Origin: Micromonospora sp. HM5-17
Lineage (GTDB): Bacteria; Actinomycetota; Actinomycetes; Mycobacteriales; Micromonosporaceae
Assembly (NCBI RefSeq): GCF_003762835.1
Contig: NZ_RJWA01000001.1
Location: forward strand, 620,001 to 684,000
Direction of reading: 5' to 3'
DNA: 64,000 nucleotides
Shown: in pieces, positions 16,121 through 24,634 of the stretch
How the letters are laid out: every line of letters begins with the position of its first letter
How positions within the stretch are numbered: the stretch's first letter is position 1
Notes under the pieces: model-generated
What the model was told of the DNA's origin: nothing
The model's input: only the letters and a program-made list of their open reading frames with translations
Databases searched by the model: none
Position numbers and translations under genes: made by a program

Positions 16121-17037
16121 TGCTGATCTTCGCAACCTCGGACAAGGGCGGCACCGGCCGCTCGGTGACCAGCAGCAACATTCTCTACCGGAGTGCGTTG
16201 CAGGGTAGCGATGTCTGCTACCTCGACTTCGACTTCGGGTCGCCGACCGCGGGCGCCATCTTCAACATCGCGGCCGTCGCCCACGGCACCACCCGGGGCG
16301 GCCTGCACGAATACCTCGACGGCGCGCTGGCCGAGCCGCAGCGGATCGAGGTCTGGGCGGAGTCCGACCGAGCGAGCCTGCGCGAGCGGCCGCCGGGTGC
16401 CGGGCGGCTCGTCCTGCTCCCCGGGGACGCCGGCGGCGGGGAGTTCCCGGCCACGCGCGAGCACGTCGAACGCTGCGCCGACCTCTTCCTCCGGCTGGAG
16501 GAGGAGTTCGACCTGAGCCTCGTCGACCTCAGCGCCGGACGCTCCTGGGCGACCCAGATGGTCCTCGCCGCCACCGCGATGCCGAAGCTGCGTTCGGTCC
16601 GGTGCCGGTGGCTGGTCTTCCACCGCTGGACGCGGCAGCACGTGCTGGCGGCCTCGGGGCTGGTCTACGGCCCGCGGGGCATCCTCGACATCGGCACCCG
16701 GGCCGGGCACGACTACGACGAACTGCTCAACTCGCTGCGGTTCGTCCGTACCGCCGTGGTCGATCCGGACTCGCCCGAGCTGGAGGGGCTCAAGCCCGCA
16801 CAGGTCGCCTGGCTGCGGGAGTGCAACCAGGACCTGCTGGAACTGGCCAGCGTCAGTCGGGTCGGCCGGACGATGCTGATCGGCTCGGTGCCGCTCGACC
16901 CCGTGCTGCAATGGCGTGAGCAGCTCATCTCCGACAATGACGTGCACGCTCGCAAGATCGCCAACCTGGAGACGGTCGAGGCCTTCTCGCTGCTGGCGAA
17001 GCTCATCGTCGACGACTCGGCCTGGGAGATGCTGTGA
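16120..17037 (+). CDS. SCO2523 family variant P-loop protein (MinD/ParA-like)
   Basis: A 305-aa SIMIBI-class ATPase homologue. The deviant Walker A reads TSDKGGTGRSVTS at residues 6-18. The MinD signature Lys9 is kept, but the P-loop Lys of KGGxGKT is Arg14, the feature that names this family. CYLDFDFGSPTAG at about 34-46 corresponds to the switch I Asp region, and LSLVDLSAGRSW to the Walker B/switch II hydrophobic strand. MinD-like proteins dimerise on ATP and move partner proteins on membranes or DNA; here the partner is presumably SCO2524 or SCO2522. It overlaps both neighbours by one base. Confidence 0.88.
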   Translation: MLIFATSDKGGTGRSVTSSNILYRSALQGSDVCYLDFDFGSPTAGAIFNIAAVAHGTTRGGLHEYLDGALAEPQRIEVWAESDRASLRERPPGAGRLVLLPGDAGGGEFPATREHVERCADLFLRLEEEFDLSLVDLSAGRSWATQMVLAATAMPKLRSVRCRWLVFHRWTRQHVLAASGLVYGPRGILDIGTRAGHDYDELLNSLRFVRTAVVDPDSPELEGLKPAQVAWLRECNQDLLELASVSRVGRTMLIGSVPLDPVLQWREQLISDNDVHARKIANLETVEAFSLLAKLIVDDSAWEML

Positions 17038-17996
17038 TGGGACCGGACGTCAGATTCGAGGAGAGCACCGCCCGACGCAGCGTCGAGTCCGTGCCGCTGT
17101 CGCACCTCTCCATCGAGCTCGGGCACCTCTACATCGAGGAGTTCGCCGGCGGCGCCGAGCAGCTTCGCCGGCACTTCGCCCGGGTCGTACCGTGGGTCGC
17201 GGCGGCCCGGCAGGCCTGCCTGGACCGTACGCCGACCGGGAAGCCCCGGATCAGCACCTGCTTCCTCATCGACGACTACTTCACCCGGTTCAGCACCCCC
17301 CGCTTCGTCATGGAACAGGTACGCCAGGCCGCCCAGGACACCGGGTTGGTGATCGATTACTTCGCCCGTGAGGCCGGGTGCGCCCAGGCGGACGACATCC
17401 CCCTCGCCGAGCTGGTCCTCACCCAGCTCGTCTCGGACCCGGTCCCGGAGACCACCGGCGACCGACCGCCCACCTCCGAGACGGGCTGGCTCTGCAACGG
17501 CAAGCGGTCGCCCTCCTCGGGGCCGGGCCAGGCGATGAGCGCCGGCCGACCCTGGCAGCCTCCGGTGCAGAACGCGGCGAACCGGCACTCGATCTTCCTG
17601 GACGTCGAACTCTGGGACTACGAGGAGGACGGACGGAGACGCTGGTCCTGCCCGTTCCTCGCCGCCGTCTGGCAACTGATGCGGATGGGCCTGCTCCGGC
17701 ACGAGGGCGAGGGGGTGACCAACCCGTACCAGCTCGACGACTGGCCGGACGACTGGGACGACATGCCGGCGGTGGTGAAACTGAACCCGCACGCGGCGCC
17801 GTTCAGCGCGTACCGCACCTTCTCGGTACTCGGCTCCCGCTTCCTGTCGGTCGAGCACGCCGTCCGGACGATCCTCAGCCAGGTCTCGATCAGCCCAGCC
17901 GTCCTCGACCAGATCCAGACGCGCAGCCGTAACGAGCACATCGATCTGCCGAAGGACCTCGTCGAGCGGGTCGAGTACGTCTTCATCGGCGACTGA
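17037..17996 (+). CDS. SCO2522 family protein
   Basis: A 319-aa soluble protein recognised as SCO2522 family from VESVPLSHLSIELGHLY near residue 20 and KPRISTCFLIDDYF near 80. The latter has an acidic DD pair that could bind metal, but no enzyme family is assigned. The ATG at 17037 overlaps the SCO2523 stop (TGATG) with GGGAG eight bases upstream; a GTG three bases earlier is equally in frame. It is the third gene of a tightly coupled three-gene operon whose joint function is unknown. It is convergent with the large NACHT gene. Confidence 0.86.
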   Translation: MGPDVRFEESTARRSVESVPLSHLSIELGHLYIEEFAGGAEQLRRHFARVVPWVAAARQACLDRTPTGKPRISTCFLIDDYFTRFSTPRFVMEQVRQAAQDTGLVIDYFAREAGCAQADDIPLAELVLTQLVSDPVPETTGDRPPTSETGWLCNGKRSPSSGPGQAMSAGRPWQPPVQNAANRHSIFLDVELWDYEEDGRRRWSCPFLAAVWQLMRMGLLRHEGEGVTNPYQLDDWPDDWDDMPAVVKLNPHAAPFSAYRTFSVLGSRFLSVEHAVRTILSQVSISPAVLDQIQTRSRNEHIDLPKDLVERVEYVFIGD

Positions 17997-18023
17997 CCGC
18001 ACAGGGGCACGGTTGGGTCGGGA

Positions 18024-18040
18024 CGGCGGTCCGGCCGCCG
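18024..18040. terminator. Weak bidirectional hairpin
   Basis: CGGCGG and CCGCCG around a five-base loop, between the convergent SCO2522-like and NACHT genes. The stem is only six base pairs, so termination here is a guess. Confidence 0.3.
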
Positions 18041-18061
18041 GGGTCGGGGCGTAAGCGGGCA

Positions 18062-21000
18062 TCAGGCGTCCGGCAGGTCGTCGGGGTCGGCATCCGGCAG
18101 CCAGGTGAGGACCTGACCGGCCCGGCGCCGGAAGCCCGGGTCCGGATCGTCGCGGGCGAGGTTGACCAGGAGCGCCCGGATCTGTCCGTCGGTGCCGAAG
18201 TGGGTGGCGAGCGCCAGCAGGCTGGTGGCCCGGACCGACCAGTCGTGGTCGCGGAGCCGTTCGACGAGGAGCGTCCGTACCTCGGGAAACTCGGCCAGCC
18301 GCTCGGCGAGGACGTGCAGCACCTCGCGGCGGACCTGTACCTCCGGATCGTTACCGGCCCGCTCGATCAACAGCTCGCGGACCGTACGGTCGGCGCCGAA
18401 CTGTTCCCCGAGGATCCGACCCGCCACGATCCGCACCGGCGGGTCCTCGCCGACGGCGCGGGTCATCAGCACCTCGCACTGCTCGACGTCGGTGCCGAGC
18501 TGTGCGGCGAGCTGGATCGCCGCCTCCCGGACCAGGTCCGGGTCCGGGTCCAGCCGGATCCGCTCCAGCAGCACCTCGCGGACCTCCGCGTCGATGCCGA
18601 AGCTCTGGATCAGCAGCCGTACCGAGGCGAGCCGGACCCGGGGGTTGCCGTCGCCGCGTACCCGGGTGGTCAGCAGGGCGTACACCTCGGGCCGGGGCCC
18701 GCCGTGCTGGATCACCGCCGTCGCGGCCAGGGCGAAGACCGTGGCGTCCGGGTCGTGGTGCGCCCGGTCGACCAGGACCTCCTGGATCTCGTCGGAGCCC
18801 TGCGGGTGCCGGGTCAGGGCCCGCAACGCGGCCTCCCGGACCCGGGCGTCGCTGTCGGCCCGGGCCCGCTCCAGCACCACGTCCCGGCACTTGAGGTCGC
18901 GCCCGACGATGTCGGCAAGGGCGTTGACCGCGGCGAGCCGTACCGAGGCGTCGCGGTCGTCGCGGGCGAGCCCGGCGAGCACGTCGCAGACCGCGGTGTC
19001 CATCCCGACCCGCTCGACCAGGGCCTGCGCCGCGGTGAGCCGGATCCGGGCGTCGCTGTCGCCGAGCGCCAGCTCCCCGAGCGCGGCGCCGACGGTCGCG
19101 TCGGTGCCGATCTCGTCGGCCAGCGTCCGGGTGGCGAGCAGCCGGACATCACCGTCCTTGTCCTGCCGGGCGGTCGCGACCAGCAGGTCGAGCAGACCCC
19201 GGTCGTGGTCGAAGGACTCGACCAGCAGCTGGAGGGCGGTGCGGCGGACGATCTCGTCGGGGTCGGCGTGGGCGCGACTGACCAGCAGATCGCGCACGAT
19301 GGCGCCGTCCGACCCACGCTCGTCCAACACGGCCCGGGCGGCGGCCCGGAGCACGCCGGGATCGTGGTCGGCCCGGATCCGGTTGACCAGCAGCGTGCGG
19401 ACCTGGTGGTCGGTGGCGAGCCGGTCGCCGAGAATCCGGACGGAGGTGCGCCGGATGACCGGGTCGGTGTCGTCGTGGGCGCGGCTGGTGAGCAGCGTGC
19501 GGACCTGTCGGGTGGCGCCGAAGCGCTCGATCAACACCTGGGCGGCGGCCCGGGTCACCTCGGCGTCGCCGTCGGTGCGCAGGCAGCCGAGCACGACGTC
19601 CCGCAGTTCCTCGTCGCCGCCGTACCGGTCGCCGATGGTCTGCACCGCGGCCCGGCGGACGCTGGCGTGCTCGTCGGCGCGGGCACGCTCCCGGAGAAGG
19701 TCGCGGACCTGGGGCTCGTCGTGGAACCGTTCGCCGAGGGCCTGGACGGCGGCGAGTCGCACCCCGGCGTAGCCGTCGGCGCGGACGCGGTCGATCAGGA
19801 GGTCACGGGCCTCGGGATCGGCGCCGAATCGCTCGCCGAGGGCCTGGACGGCGGCGAGCCGTACCCCGGCGTGTCGGTCGTCGCGGGCTCGGGCGATCAG
19901 TCGGGCCCGGGCCCGGGCCGTGGCGGCCTGGTGCGCCGGGCTCTCCCGGGCCGCCGTGGCGAGCTGGGCGACCTCGGCCAAGCCGGCGACCGAGGCGTAC
20001 GAGGCGGCGCTCTCGCCGAGCCGGCCGAGCATGTCGTCGAAGAGGTCGTCGATGCGCTCGGCCGGAGTGGAGAGGACCGCGGCCAACCGGGCGGCGTGCG
20101 TCGACACCGGGCTCCAGACGACCCGGACGCCACGGCGGCGGTACCAGGAGAGGTAGACCTGGCGACCGGGCCAGTTCGGGCCGACCGCCCGGGCGGCGGG
20201 AAGGATCTCCTCCTCGATGAGCCGGGCCGTCTCCCGGTCGTCGATCGAGACGCCGTGTTCGAGGAGGAGGACGAGGCGGCGAAGCAGGTCCTCGGCGGGT
20301 CGGGCGACGGCGGCGTGCGGGGCCCGGACCTCGGCCAGGCACTGCACCGCGAGGGCGAGGTTCCACGGTGGTGGGTCGAACGCGCCCGGCGGCCAGGTCT
20401 GGTTGACCTCGCGGGTCAGCACCTGGATCAGCGCCGCGGTGTGGTTCTCGTGCAGCGCGCCGGCGAGCAGCCGCAGGACCTCCCGCCAGGAGAGGTCGGC
20501 CCAGTGCCGGCGGAACAGCTCCTTGAGCTCGTCGAAGGAGAGGACCTGGTCGTGTTGGAACTTCGCCAGGATCGCGTCGGCGCAGAAGAACTCCAGAAAG
20601 GTGCGGTGTACGAACCCGTACACCCGCGGGTCGTACCGGCCGAGGATGAAGTTGCGCTCCCGGAACTGGTCGATCATGGCCCGGGCGATGGCGCGGGCCG
20701 CCGGGGGATCGCGACGGTAGCGTTCGACCAGGTACCGCTCGAAGACCTCGCAGAGCTCGGCCCGGTCGATCGAGTTCGCGGCCAGCCCGCGGTCGACCGC
20801 CTGCATCCGGTACGCCAGCCGGCGCAGCAGTTCCTTCTTGTCCTCGATGTCGAGGAAGTCACCGACCTCGGAGCGGTCGTGCAGGTGCCGGTCGACGTCC
20901 CACTGCTGCACCAGCACGGTCGCGGCGTGGTCGTACAGCTTCCATCGCTCCCGGGGCAGCACCTGGTGCTTGCCGACGATCGCCAGGATGGTCAGCAGCA

Positions 21001-22423
21001 GCGGGTTTCCGGCCAGCTCCCGCATCGCGTGCGAGTGCCGCATCGCCGCCAGGAGCCGGGCGCGTTGCGCGACGGCGTCTTCCGGACGGTCCCGGGTCGC
21101 CAGCCGGTACCAGTTCGACAGGAACTCGGCCGTCTGCTCCTCGTCCAGGTCCTGGAGGGTGTAGTGGCTGAATCCGGCGCTGGTCAGGATCCGACGGGAG
21201 TAGCCGATGATCCGGGAGGTGACGATCAGCCGCACCTTCGGGTGGTTGGCGGCGAAGTTGGCGATCTGCCGCGCCACCTCCTCGCGGCGGGGTCGGTCGA
21301 AGATCTCGTCCAGCCCGTCCAGGATCATCACCGCCCGGCCGTCCTCGCCGAGGTGCCGGAGCAGCGCGGCGCGCTCGATGCCGAGCCCGTCGATTCCGGC
21401 CCGGTGGTCCAGGTAGTCGATGAAGCTCTCGCACCGGCCCTCGGCCATCAGGGTGACGTACGACCGCAGCTCGATCAGGAGCGGCAGGTGGCCGGCGAGC
21501 GTGCTCAGTCGCTCGTCGGCCGGGCCACCGGCGAGGCTCAGCGCCACGTAGCGGGCGGCCGTCGACTTGCCCGAGCCGGGGTCGCCGAGCAGCACGATCG
21601 CCCGTTCCTCCGGCTCGCCGAGGACGTCGAGGAGCCGCCGCAGCGGCTTCGCGTCGTACGACTCCGGCGGCTCCGTCAGGTCTGGTTGGTCCGGCGCCGC
21701 CGGCCCGTCGTCGACCCCGGGCCGCCCCGCCGAACGGAGCGGGCGCGGCCACGCCCGGGGCAGCTCGCCCGGTGGCGGATCCTTGCGGACCCACTGCTCG
21801 ACGAAGATCGACGTCAGGCTGATGCGCAGGTAGTCCTCGGTCTGCTGCTCCGGGGTCAACGCGTCCAGGTCCAGCACCCCGTAGTGCTGACGCAGCCGGA
21901 GGAAGTACTGCCGGAGGGTGTCCCGGCTCAACGCCGGCATGCCACCCCCGCTGGTGAAGCCGGCGTCGGTGAGACAGTTGGCCACGGCGGCGGTGACCAT
22001 CGCGGCCAGCTCGGCGGAGGAGCGGAACGTGCTGCACATGTGCCGCTCCGCCAGCTCGGCGCGAAGCGCTTCGATCTTGTCCGCGTCGGCCCCCCGGTCG
22101 ATGAAGGTACGCGGCCAGGGCGCCTCCTCGTCGAGGAGGAAGATCAGACAGGGCTTGCCGTGCGCGAGTGCCTCGCGGTACTCCAACTCCGTGATCGAGC
22201 GGTCGTACCCGACCGGGATGAAGCCGTACCGCCAGGCGAAGATGCCGACGTAGACGTCGCAGTTGGCGACATCGGCCAGACACCTCTCCAGGGGGCGCCG
22301 GTCCTCGGCCACGTACGACTCCATCGCCATGTCCTCGACCCGCAGCCGGCGGAGCGCGAGTTGGACCGCGGCCCGGCACTCCTGGAGATCCCGAAACGTG
22401 GCCGACACATAGACCTTGGTCAC
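18062..22423 (-). CDS. DUF4062-NACHT ATPase with C-terminal HEAT-like repeats
   Basis: A 1453-aa STAND-class signalling ATPase. Residues 1-150 are a DUF4062 domain (VYVSATFRDLQECR, DVYVGIFAWRYG, SITELEYREA), a TIR-like Rossmann fold. The NACHT domain has Walker A GDPGSGKST at 280-288, Walker B VMILDGLDEI at 365-374, a sensor VTSR near 401, and the NACHT-associated FVHRTFLEFFCA near 604-615. From about residue 835 to the end run some 18 regular repeats of 34 residues with the pattern VRxxAxxxLxxxxGxDxxVRxLLxxRxxxD, forming a HEAT-like solenoid. Proteins of this build oligomerise on ligand sensing and include anti-phage systems. The GTG start has AAGGAG six bases upstream. It sits on the opposite strand within the SCO2521-2524 set. 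Confidence 0.92.
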   Translation of the reverse strand: MTKVYVSATFRDLQECRAAVQLALRRLRVEDMAMESYVAEDRRPLERCLADVANCDVYVGIFAWRYGFIPVGYDRSITELEYREALAHGKPCLIFLLDEEAPWPRTFIDRGADADKIEALRAELAERHMCSTFRSSAELAAMVTAAVANCLTDAGFTSGGGMPALSRDTLRQYFLRLRQHYGVLDLDALTPEQQTEDYLRISLTSIFVEQWVRKDPPPGELPRAWPRPLRSAGRPGVDDGPAAPDQPDLTEPPESYDAKPLRRLLDVLGEPEERAIVLLGDPGSGKSTAARYVALSLAGGPADERLSTLAGHLPLLIELRSYVTLMAEGRCESFIDYLDHRAGIDGLGIERAALLRHLGEDGRAVMILDGLDEIFDRPRREEVARQIANFAANHPKVRLIVTSRIIGYSRRILTSAGFSHYTLQDLDEEQTAEFLSNWYRLATRDRPEDAVAQRARLLAAMRHSHAMRELAGNPLLLTILAIVGKHQVLPRERWKLYDHAATVLVQQWDVDRHLHDRSEVGDFLDIEDKKELLRRLAYRMQAVDRGLAANSIDRAELCEVFERYLVERYRRDPPAARAIARAMIDQFRERNFILGRYDPRVYGFVHRTFLEFFCADAILAKFQHDQVLSFDELKELFRRHWADLSWREVLRLLAGALHENHTAALIQVLTREVNQTWPPGAFDPPPWNLALAVQCLAEVRAPHAAVARPAEDLLRRLVLLLEHGVSIDDRETARLIEEEILPAARAVGPNWPGRQVYLSWYRRRGVRVVWSPVSTHAARLAAVLSTPAERIDDLFDDMLGRLGESAASYASVAGLAEVAQLATAARESPAHQAATARARARLIARARDDRHAGVRLAAVQALGERFGADPEARDLLIDRVRADGYAGVRLAAVQALGERFHDEPQVRDLLRERARADEHASVRRAAVQTIGDRYGGDEELRDVVLGCLRTDGDAEVTRAAAQVLIERFGATRQVRTLLTSRAHDDTDPVIRRTSVRILGDRLATDHQVRTLLVNRIRADHDPGVLRAAARAVLDERGSDGAIVRDLLVSRAHADPDEIVRRTALQLLVESFDHDRGLLDLLVATARQDKDGDVRLLATRTLADEIGTDATVGAALGELALGDSDARIRLTAAQALVERVGMDTAVCDVLAGLARDDRDASVRLAAVNALADIVGRDLKCRDVVLERARADSDARVREAALRALTRHPQGSDEIQEVLVDRAHHDPDATVFALAATAVIQHGGPRPEVYALLTTRVRGDGNPRVRLASVRLLIQSFGIDAEVREVLLERIRLDPDPDLVREAAIQLAAQLGTDVEQCEVLMTRAVGEDPPVRIVAGRILGEQFGADRTVRELLIERAGNDPEVQVRREVLHVLAERLAEFPEVRTLLVERLRDHDWSVRATSLLALATHFGTDGQIRALLVNLARDDPDPGFRRRAGQVLTWLPDADPDDLPDA

Positions 22424-22470
22424 GGCGGCTCCTTGGGGGCGAGAGCGGCACGTGAGGCAAACGTAGCAAC

Positions 22471-22486
22471 GGTCGGCAAGCCGACC
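22471..22486. promoter_or_regulatory. 16-bp inverted repeat between divergent genes
   Basis: GGTCGGC and GCCGACC flank a central AA. It lies 48 bases upstream of the NACHT gene and about 100 upstream of SCO2521, so it could be an operator shared by both. Confidence 0.4.
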
Positions 22487-22589
22487 CGGTCGGCGACGGT
22501 TTGCGGGATCGAATCATGATGAAATTGCCATCGACCGATCGGCCTCGTGCGCCCCGGTCACGGTGACCCGCGAGCCTGTGGAGGGTTCC

Positions 22590-23522
22590 ATGCTGACTCT
22601 GGGCGAGGTCCATACCGGACTGCTGCAGAACTCCACCGCCCTGTCGCTGGACCACACCACCCAGCTTCTCGATCTCCTGGTCGGCCAGCGGGTCCGCCGG
22701 TCGGAGCGGCCGATCGCGTACGCGGTCTCGCCCGACCAGCTCACCGGGGTCGACTGCCGCCTCCCCACCGCCTCGGGCCGGGTCACCCGAGGCGTCGGCA
22801 CGGTGGTGTCACACGCCGCGGTGACCGGCGGGCACGTGGTGCAGGGCTCGACGTACACCCGGCTCGACCGGGCCGCGAGCAACCGGCGGTTGATCTGGTC
22901 GCACTACCTGTCCCGGCCGGGCCGGGTGGAGACGATCGGCAAGGTCGACTTCTCGGACGTCGCGCAGGGGTTCCTCTCGCCGGCGCCGCAGCCGCAGACG
23001 CTCAACCTCGGCGCGGTCAGCGCCCGGCTGATGGACGTGGTGCAGAGTTCGCCGCGGCTGGACCGGCGCCCGCCGTTTCGGACCAAGCGGACCCGGCTGC
23101 GCTGGGCGATCCGGCCGGCACCGGACGCCACCGCGGAGCCCCGGGGGACCTTCCGCGTGGAGTCCGACACGCTGCGAACCCTGGAGTTGACGGCGCCACA
23201 CGACGACGTGTCGGCGTTGGTCGAACTCTGTGAGGACCTGGCCCTGCACGACTGGCTGCTGACCACGCTGCTCTCGCTGATGGAGTTCAGCCTCACCGGG
23301 CCCGGGACCCGGGCGCAGAAGATCGACCGGCTTCGGCCGGCGATCGACTGCCTGCTGCACCTGTGGATGCCGGCGGCCCGGCTCGACGAGTCGGTGCTGC
23401 CGGTCTGGCGCGACCTCGAACACCGGCCCGGTTTCACCCGACAGTGGCAGACCTCGGTCACCCGGATCCGCGACCAGGTCACGCTGAGCACGATCGCCCT
23501 GCTGGAGGCGCCGGCGCGCTGA
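22590..23522 (+). CDS. SCO2521 family protein
   Basis: A 310-aa protein recognised as SCO2521 family from MLTLGEVHTGLLQNS and RRSERPIAYAVSPDQL near residues 30-50, plus IWSHYLSRPG near 105. No membrane segment or catalytic motif is visible; the C-terminal half is helical. The ATG at 22590 is preferred because GGAGG precedes it by about seven bases. It belongs to the same conserved actinomycete set as the genes at 14288-17996 but is separated from them by the NACHT gene. Function is unknown. Confidence 0.86.
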   Translation: MLTLGEVHTGLLQNSTALSLDHTTQLLDLLVGQRVRRSERPIAYAVSPDQLTGVDCRLPTASGRVTRGVGTVVSHAAVTGGHVVQGSTYTRLDRAASNRRLIWSHYLSRPGRVETIGKVDFSDVAQGFLSPAPQPQTLNLGAVSARLMDVVQSSPRLDRRPPFRTKRTRLRWAIRPAPDATAEPRGTFRVESDTLRTLELTAPHDDVSALVELCEDLALHDWLLTTLLSLMEFSLTGPGTRAQKIDRLRPAIDCLLHLWMPAARLDESVLPVWRDLEHRPGFTRQWQTSVTRIRDQVTLSTIALLEAPAR

Positions 23523-23540
23523 CCACCGCCGGTGCGGTGG
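23523..23540. terminator. Hairpin after SCO2521-like gene
   Basis: CCACCGC (23523-23529) and GCGGTGG (23534-23540) flank a four-base loop, starting directly after the stop codon. Confidence 0.45.
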
Positions 23541-23585
23541 GCTGCGGTGACCCCGGCGGTACGGGTGCCGGGGCCACCGACAGGT

Positions 23586-23825
23586 TCACTGCCAGCCGCC
23601 GGGCAGCCGGGGGGAGAGTTCGCGCCAGGTGTCCGAGCCGACCAGCAGGGCCCGGATCGCCTCGTACGCGGCCTCCTCGCTGTCGAACTCGTAGAACCGG
23701 GAGACGCCCTCGGCACCGCCGGTCCGCTGCTCCACGTGCCACCGGTCGGCGTCGGTCCGCAGGTAGACGTCACGTCGTGCCAGGCGCCCCCACTGGCCGT
23801 TCCACCAGTGCTTTCGCTGCTCCAT
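23586..23825 (-). CDS. Small conserved-looking protein under LexA control
   Basis: A 79-aa soluble protein beginning MEQRKHWWNGQWGRL, with a central WHVEQRTGG...SRFYEFDSEEAAYEAIRALL segment that resembles a small beta-beta-alpha unit. No family with known function is recognised. A perfect SOS box abuts a TAAGGT -10 element; seven bases separate that element from the ATG, so the mRNA is probably leaderless and DNA-damage induced. It does not resemble the usual SOS genes (recA, imuA, dnaE2). It is convergent with the SCO2521-like gene and shares no operon. Confidence 0.8.
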   Translation of the reverse strand: MEQRKHWWNGQWGRLARRDVYLRTDADRWHVEQRTGGAEGVSRFYEFDSEEAAYEAIRALLVGSDTWRELSPRLPGGWQ

Positions 23826-23832
23826 GCTCGAG

Positions 23833-23854
23833 ACCTTATCGAACGTACGTTCGA
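23833..23854 (-). promoter_or_regulatory. LexA (SOS) box abutting a -10 element
   Basis: TCGAACGTACGTTCGA at 23839-23854 is a perfect 16-bp palindrome matching the actinobacterial LexA consensus TCGAAC-N4-GTTCGA. On the minus strand it is followed at once by TAAGGT (23838-23833), then seven bases and the ATG at 23825. LexA bound here would block RNA polymerase directly. Confidence 0.9.
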
Positions 23855-23954
23855 TTTGGTTGTCGGGTTGTGAAACTCCCCTGACGGGTGGAACCCGGGT
23901 CCGGAGGTGGGCTGCCGGCCGGCACTCCCCGACCGCCCACCCCCGTCGTCCGGC

Positions 23955-24443
23955 TCAGGGGCGGCGCGCGGCCGGCAGGTGGCCGTACGGGTCGTCGGCG
24001 CGGTACCCGGCTCCCGGTGCCGTCCCGGGGGTCCCGCCCGGCCGTTGCCCGGCCGCCCGGTTGGCGGCGACCAGCGCGTCCCGGATCTCGGTCAGCAGCT
24101 TGATCTCCTCGCTCGGTACGGGTGGCGGCGCCACCTCGCCCCGGCGCAGCCGCTCGGTGAGCTTGTTCATCGGGAAGACCACAAGGAAGTAGAGGACGGC
24201 CGCGGTCATGAAGAAGGTGATCACCGCGTTGACGAAGCCGGCCCAGTCGACGAGGACGCCGTTGGGGAGTTTCCAGGCGCCCGCCCTGATGCCCTCACCG
24301 CTACCGACCAGACTGATCAGCGGCTTGAGAAACGAGTTGGTGAACGCGGTGACCATGCCGGTGAACGCCGCTCCGATGACGACGCCGACCGCCAGATCGA
24401 CGACGTTGCCGCGCATGATGAAGTCTCTGAAACCCTTGAGCAT
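23955..24443 (-). CDS. mscL: Large-conductance mechanosensitive channel MscL
   Basis: A 162-aa protein with the canonical MscL N-terminus MLKGFRDFIMRGNVVDLAVG, the TM1 pore helix with VVIGAAFTGMV, a periplasmic loop, TM2 (FVNAVITFFMTAAVLYFLVVFP) and the EEIKLLTEIRDAL cytoplasmic helix. It opens under membrane tension to release solutes during hypo-osmotic shock. The ATG at 24443 is chosen because GGAGAG precedes it and it matches the family start. The Gly/Pro-rich C-terminal tail is longer than in E. coli MscL. It is divergent from the VWA gene. Confidence 0.97.
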   Translation of the reverse strand: MLKGFRDFIMRGNVVDLAVGVVIGAAFTGMVTAFTNSFLKPLISLVGSGEGIRAGAWKLPNGVLVDWAGFVNAVITFFMTAAVLYFLVVFPMNKLTERLRRGEVAPPPVPSEEIKLLTEIRDALVAANRAAGQRPGGTPGTAPGAGYRADDPYGHLPAARRP

Positions 24444-24620
24444 CCGTCTCTCCGTTGGGGTTGCCGATGTCGACGGACAACCTATGTGCCGGCCGGCTCG
24501 GCGGATCATCCGGTCGTCACCGCGTGAGGCGCGGCGTCGGCCCCACGATCGGCTTCGTCGGCGGCGCGGCCCGGCTCGTCACATTCGTCGGTCGCGACCG
24601 GTGCGGAATAACCGTCTGAT

Positions 24621-24626
24621 TAGGAT
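24621..24626 (+). promoter_or_regulatory. -10 element for a leaderless VWA mRNA
   Basis: TAGGAT lies eight bases before the GTG at 24635 and there is no Shine-Dalgarno sequence, so transcription probably starts at the GTG. Confidence 0.5.
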
Positions 24627-24634
24627 GCTCCGGC

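Noticed and set aside
13793-16135. A 780-codon minus-strand frame over the SCO2524-like gene
   Set aside because: Arg/Gly/Pro-rich shadow of a real gene; the plus-strand product matches a known family.
18200-22519. A 1439-codon open frame on the plus strand opposite the NACHT gene
   Set aside because: It mirrors the third-position GC pattern of the real minus-strand gene, has no recognisable domain and no ribosome site. The minus-strand product has complete DUF4062, NACHT and HEAT motifs.
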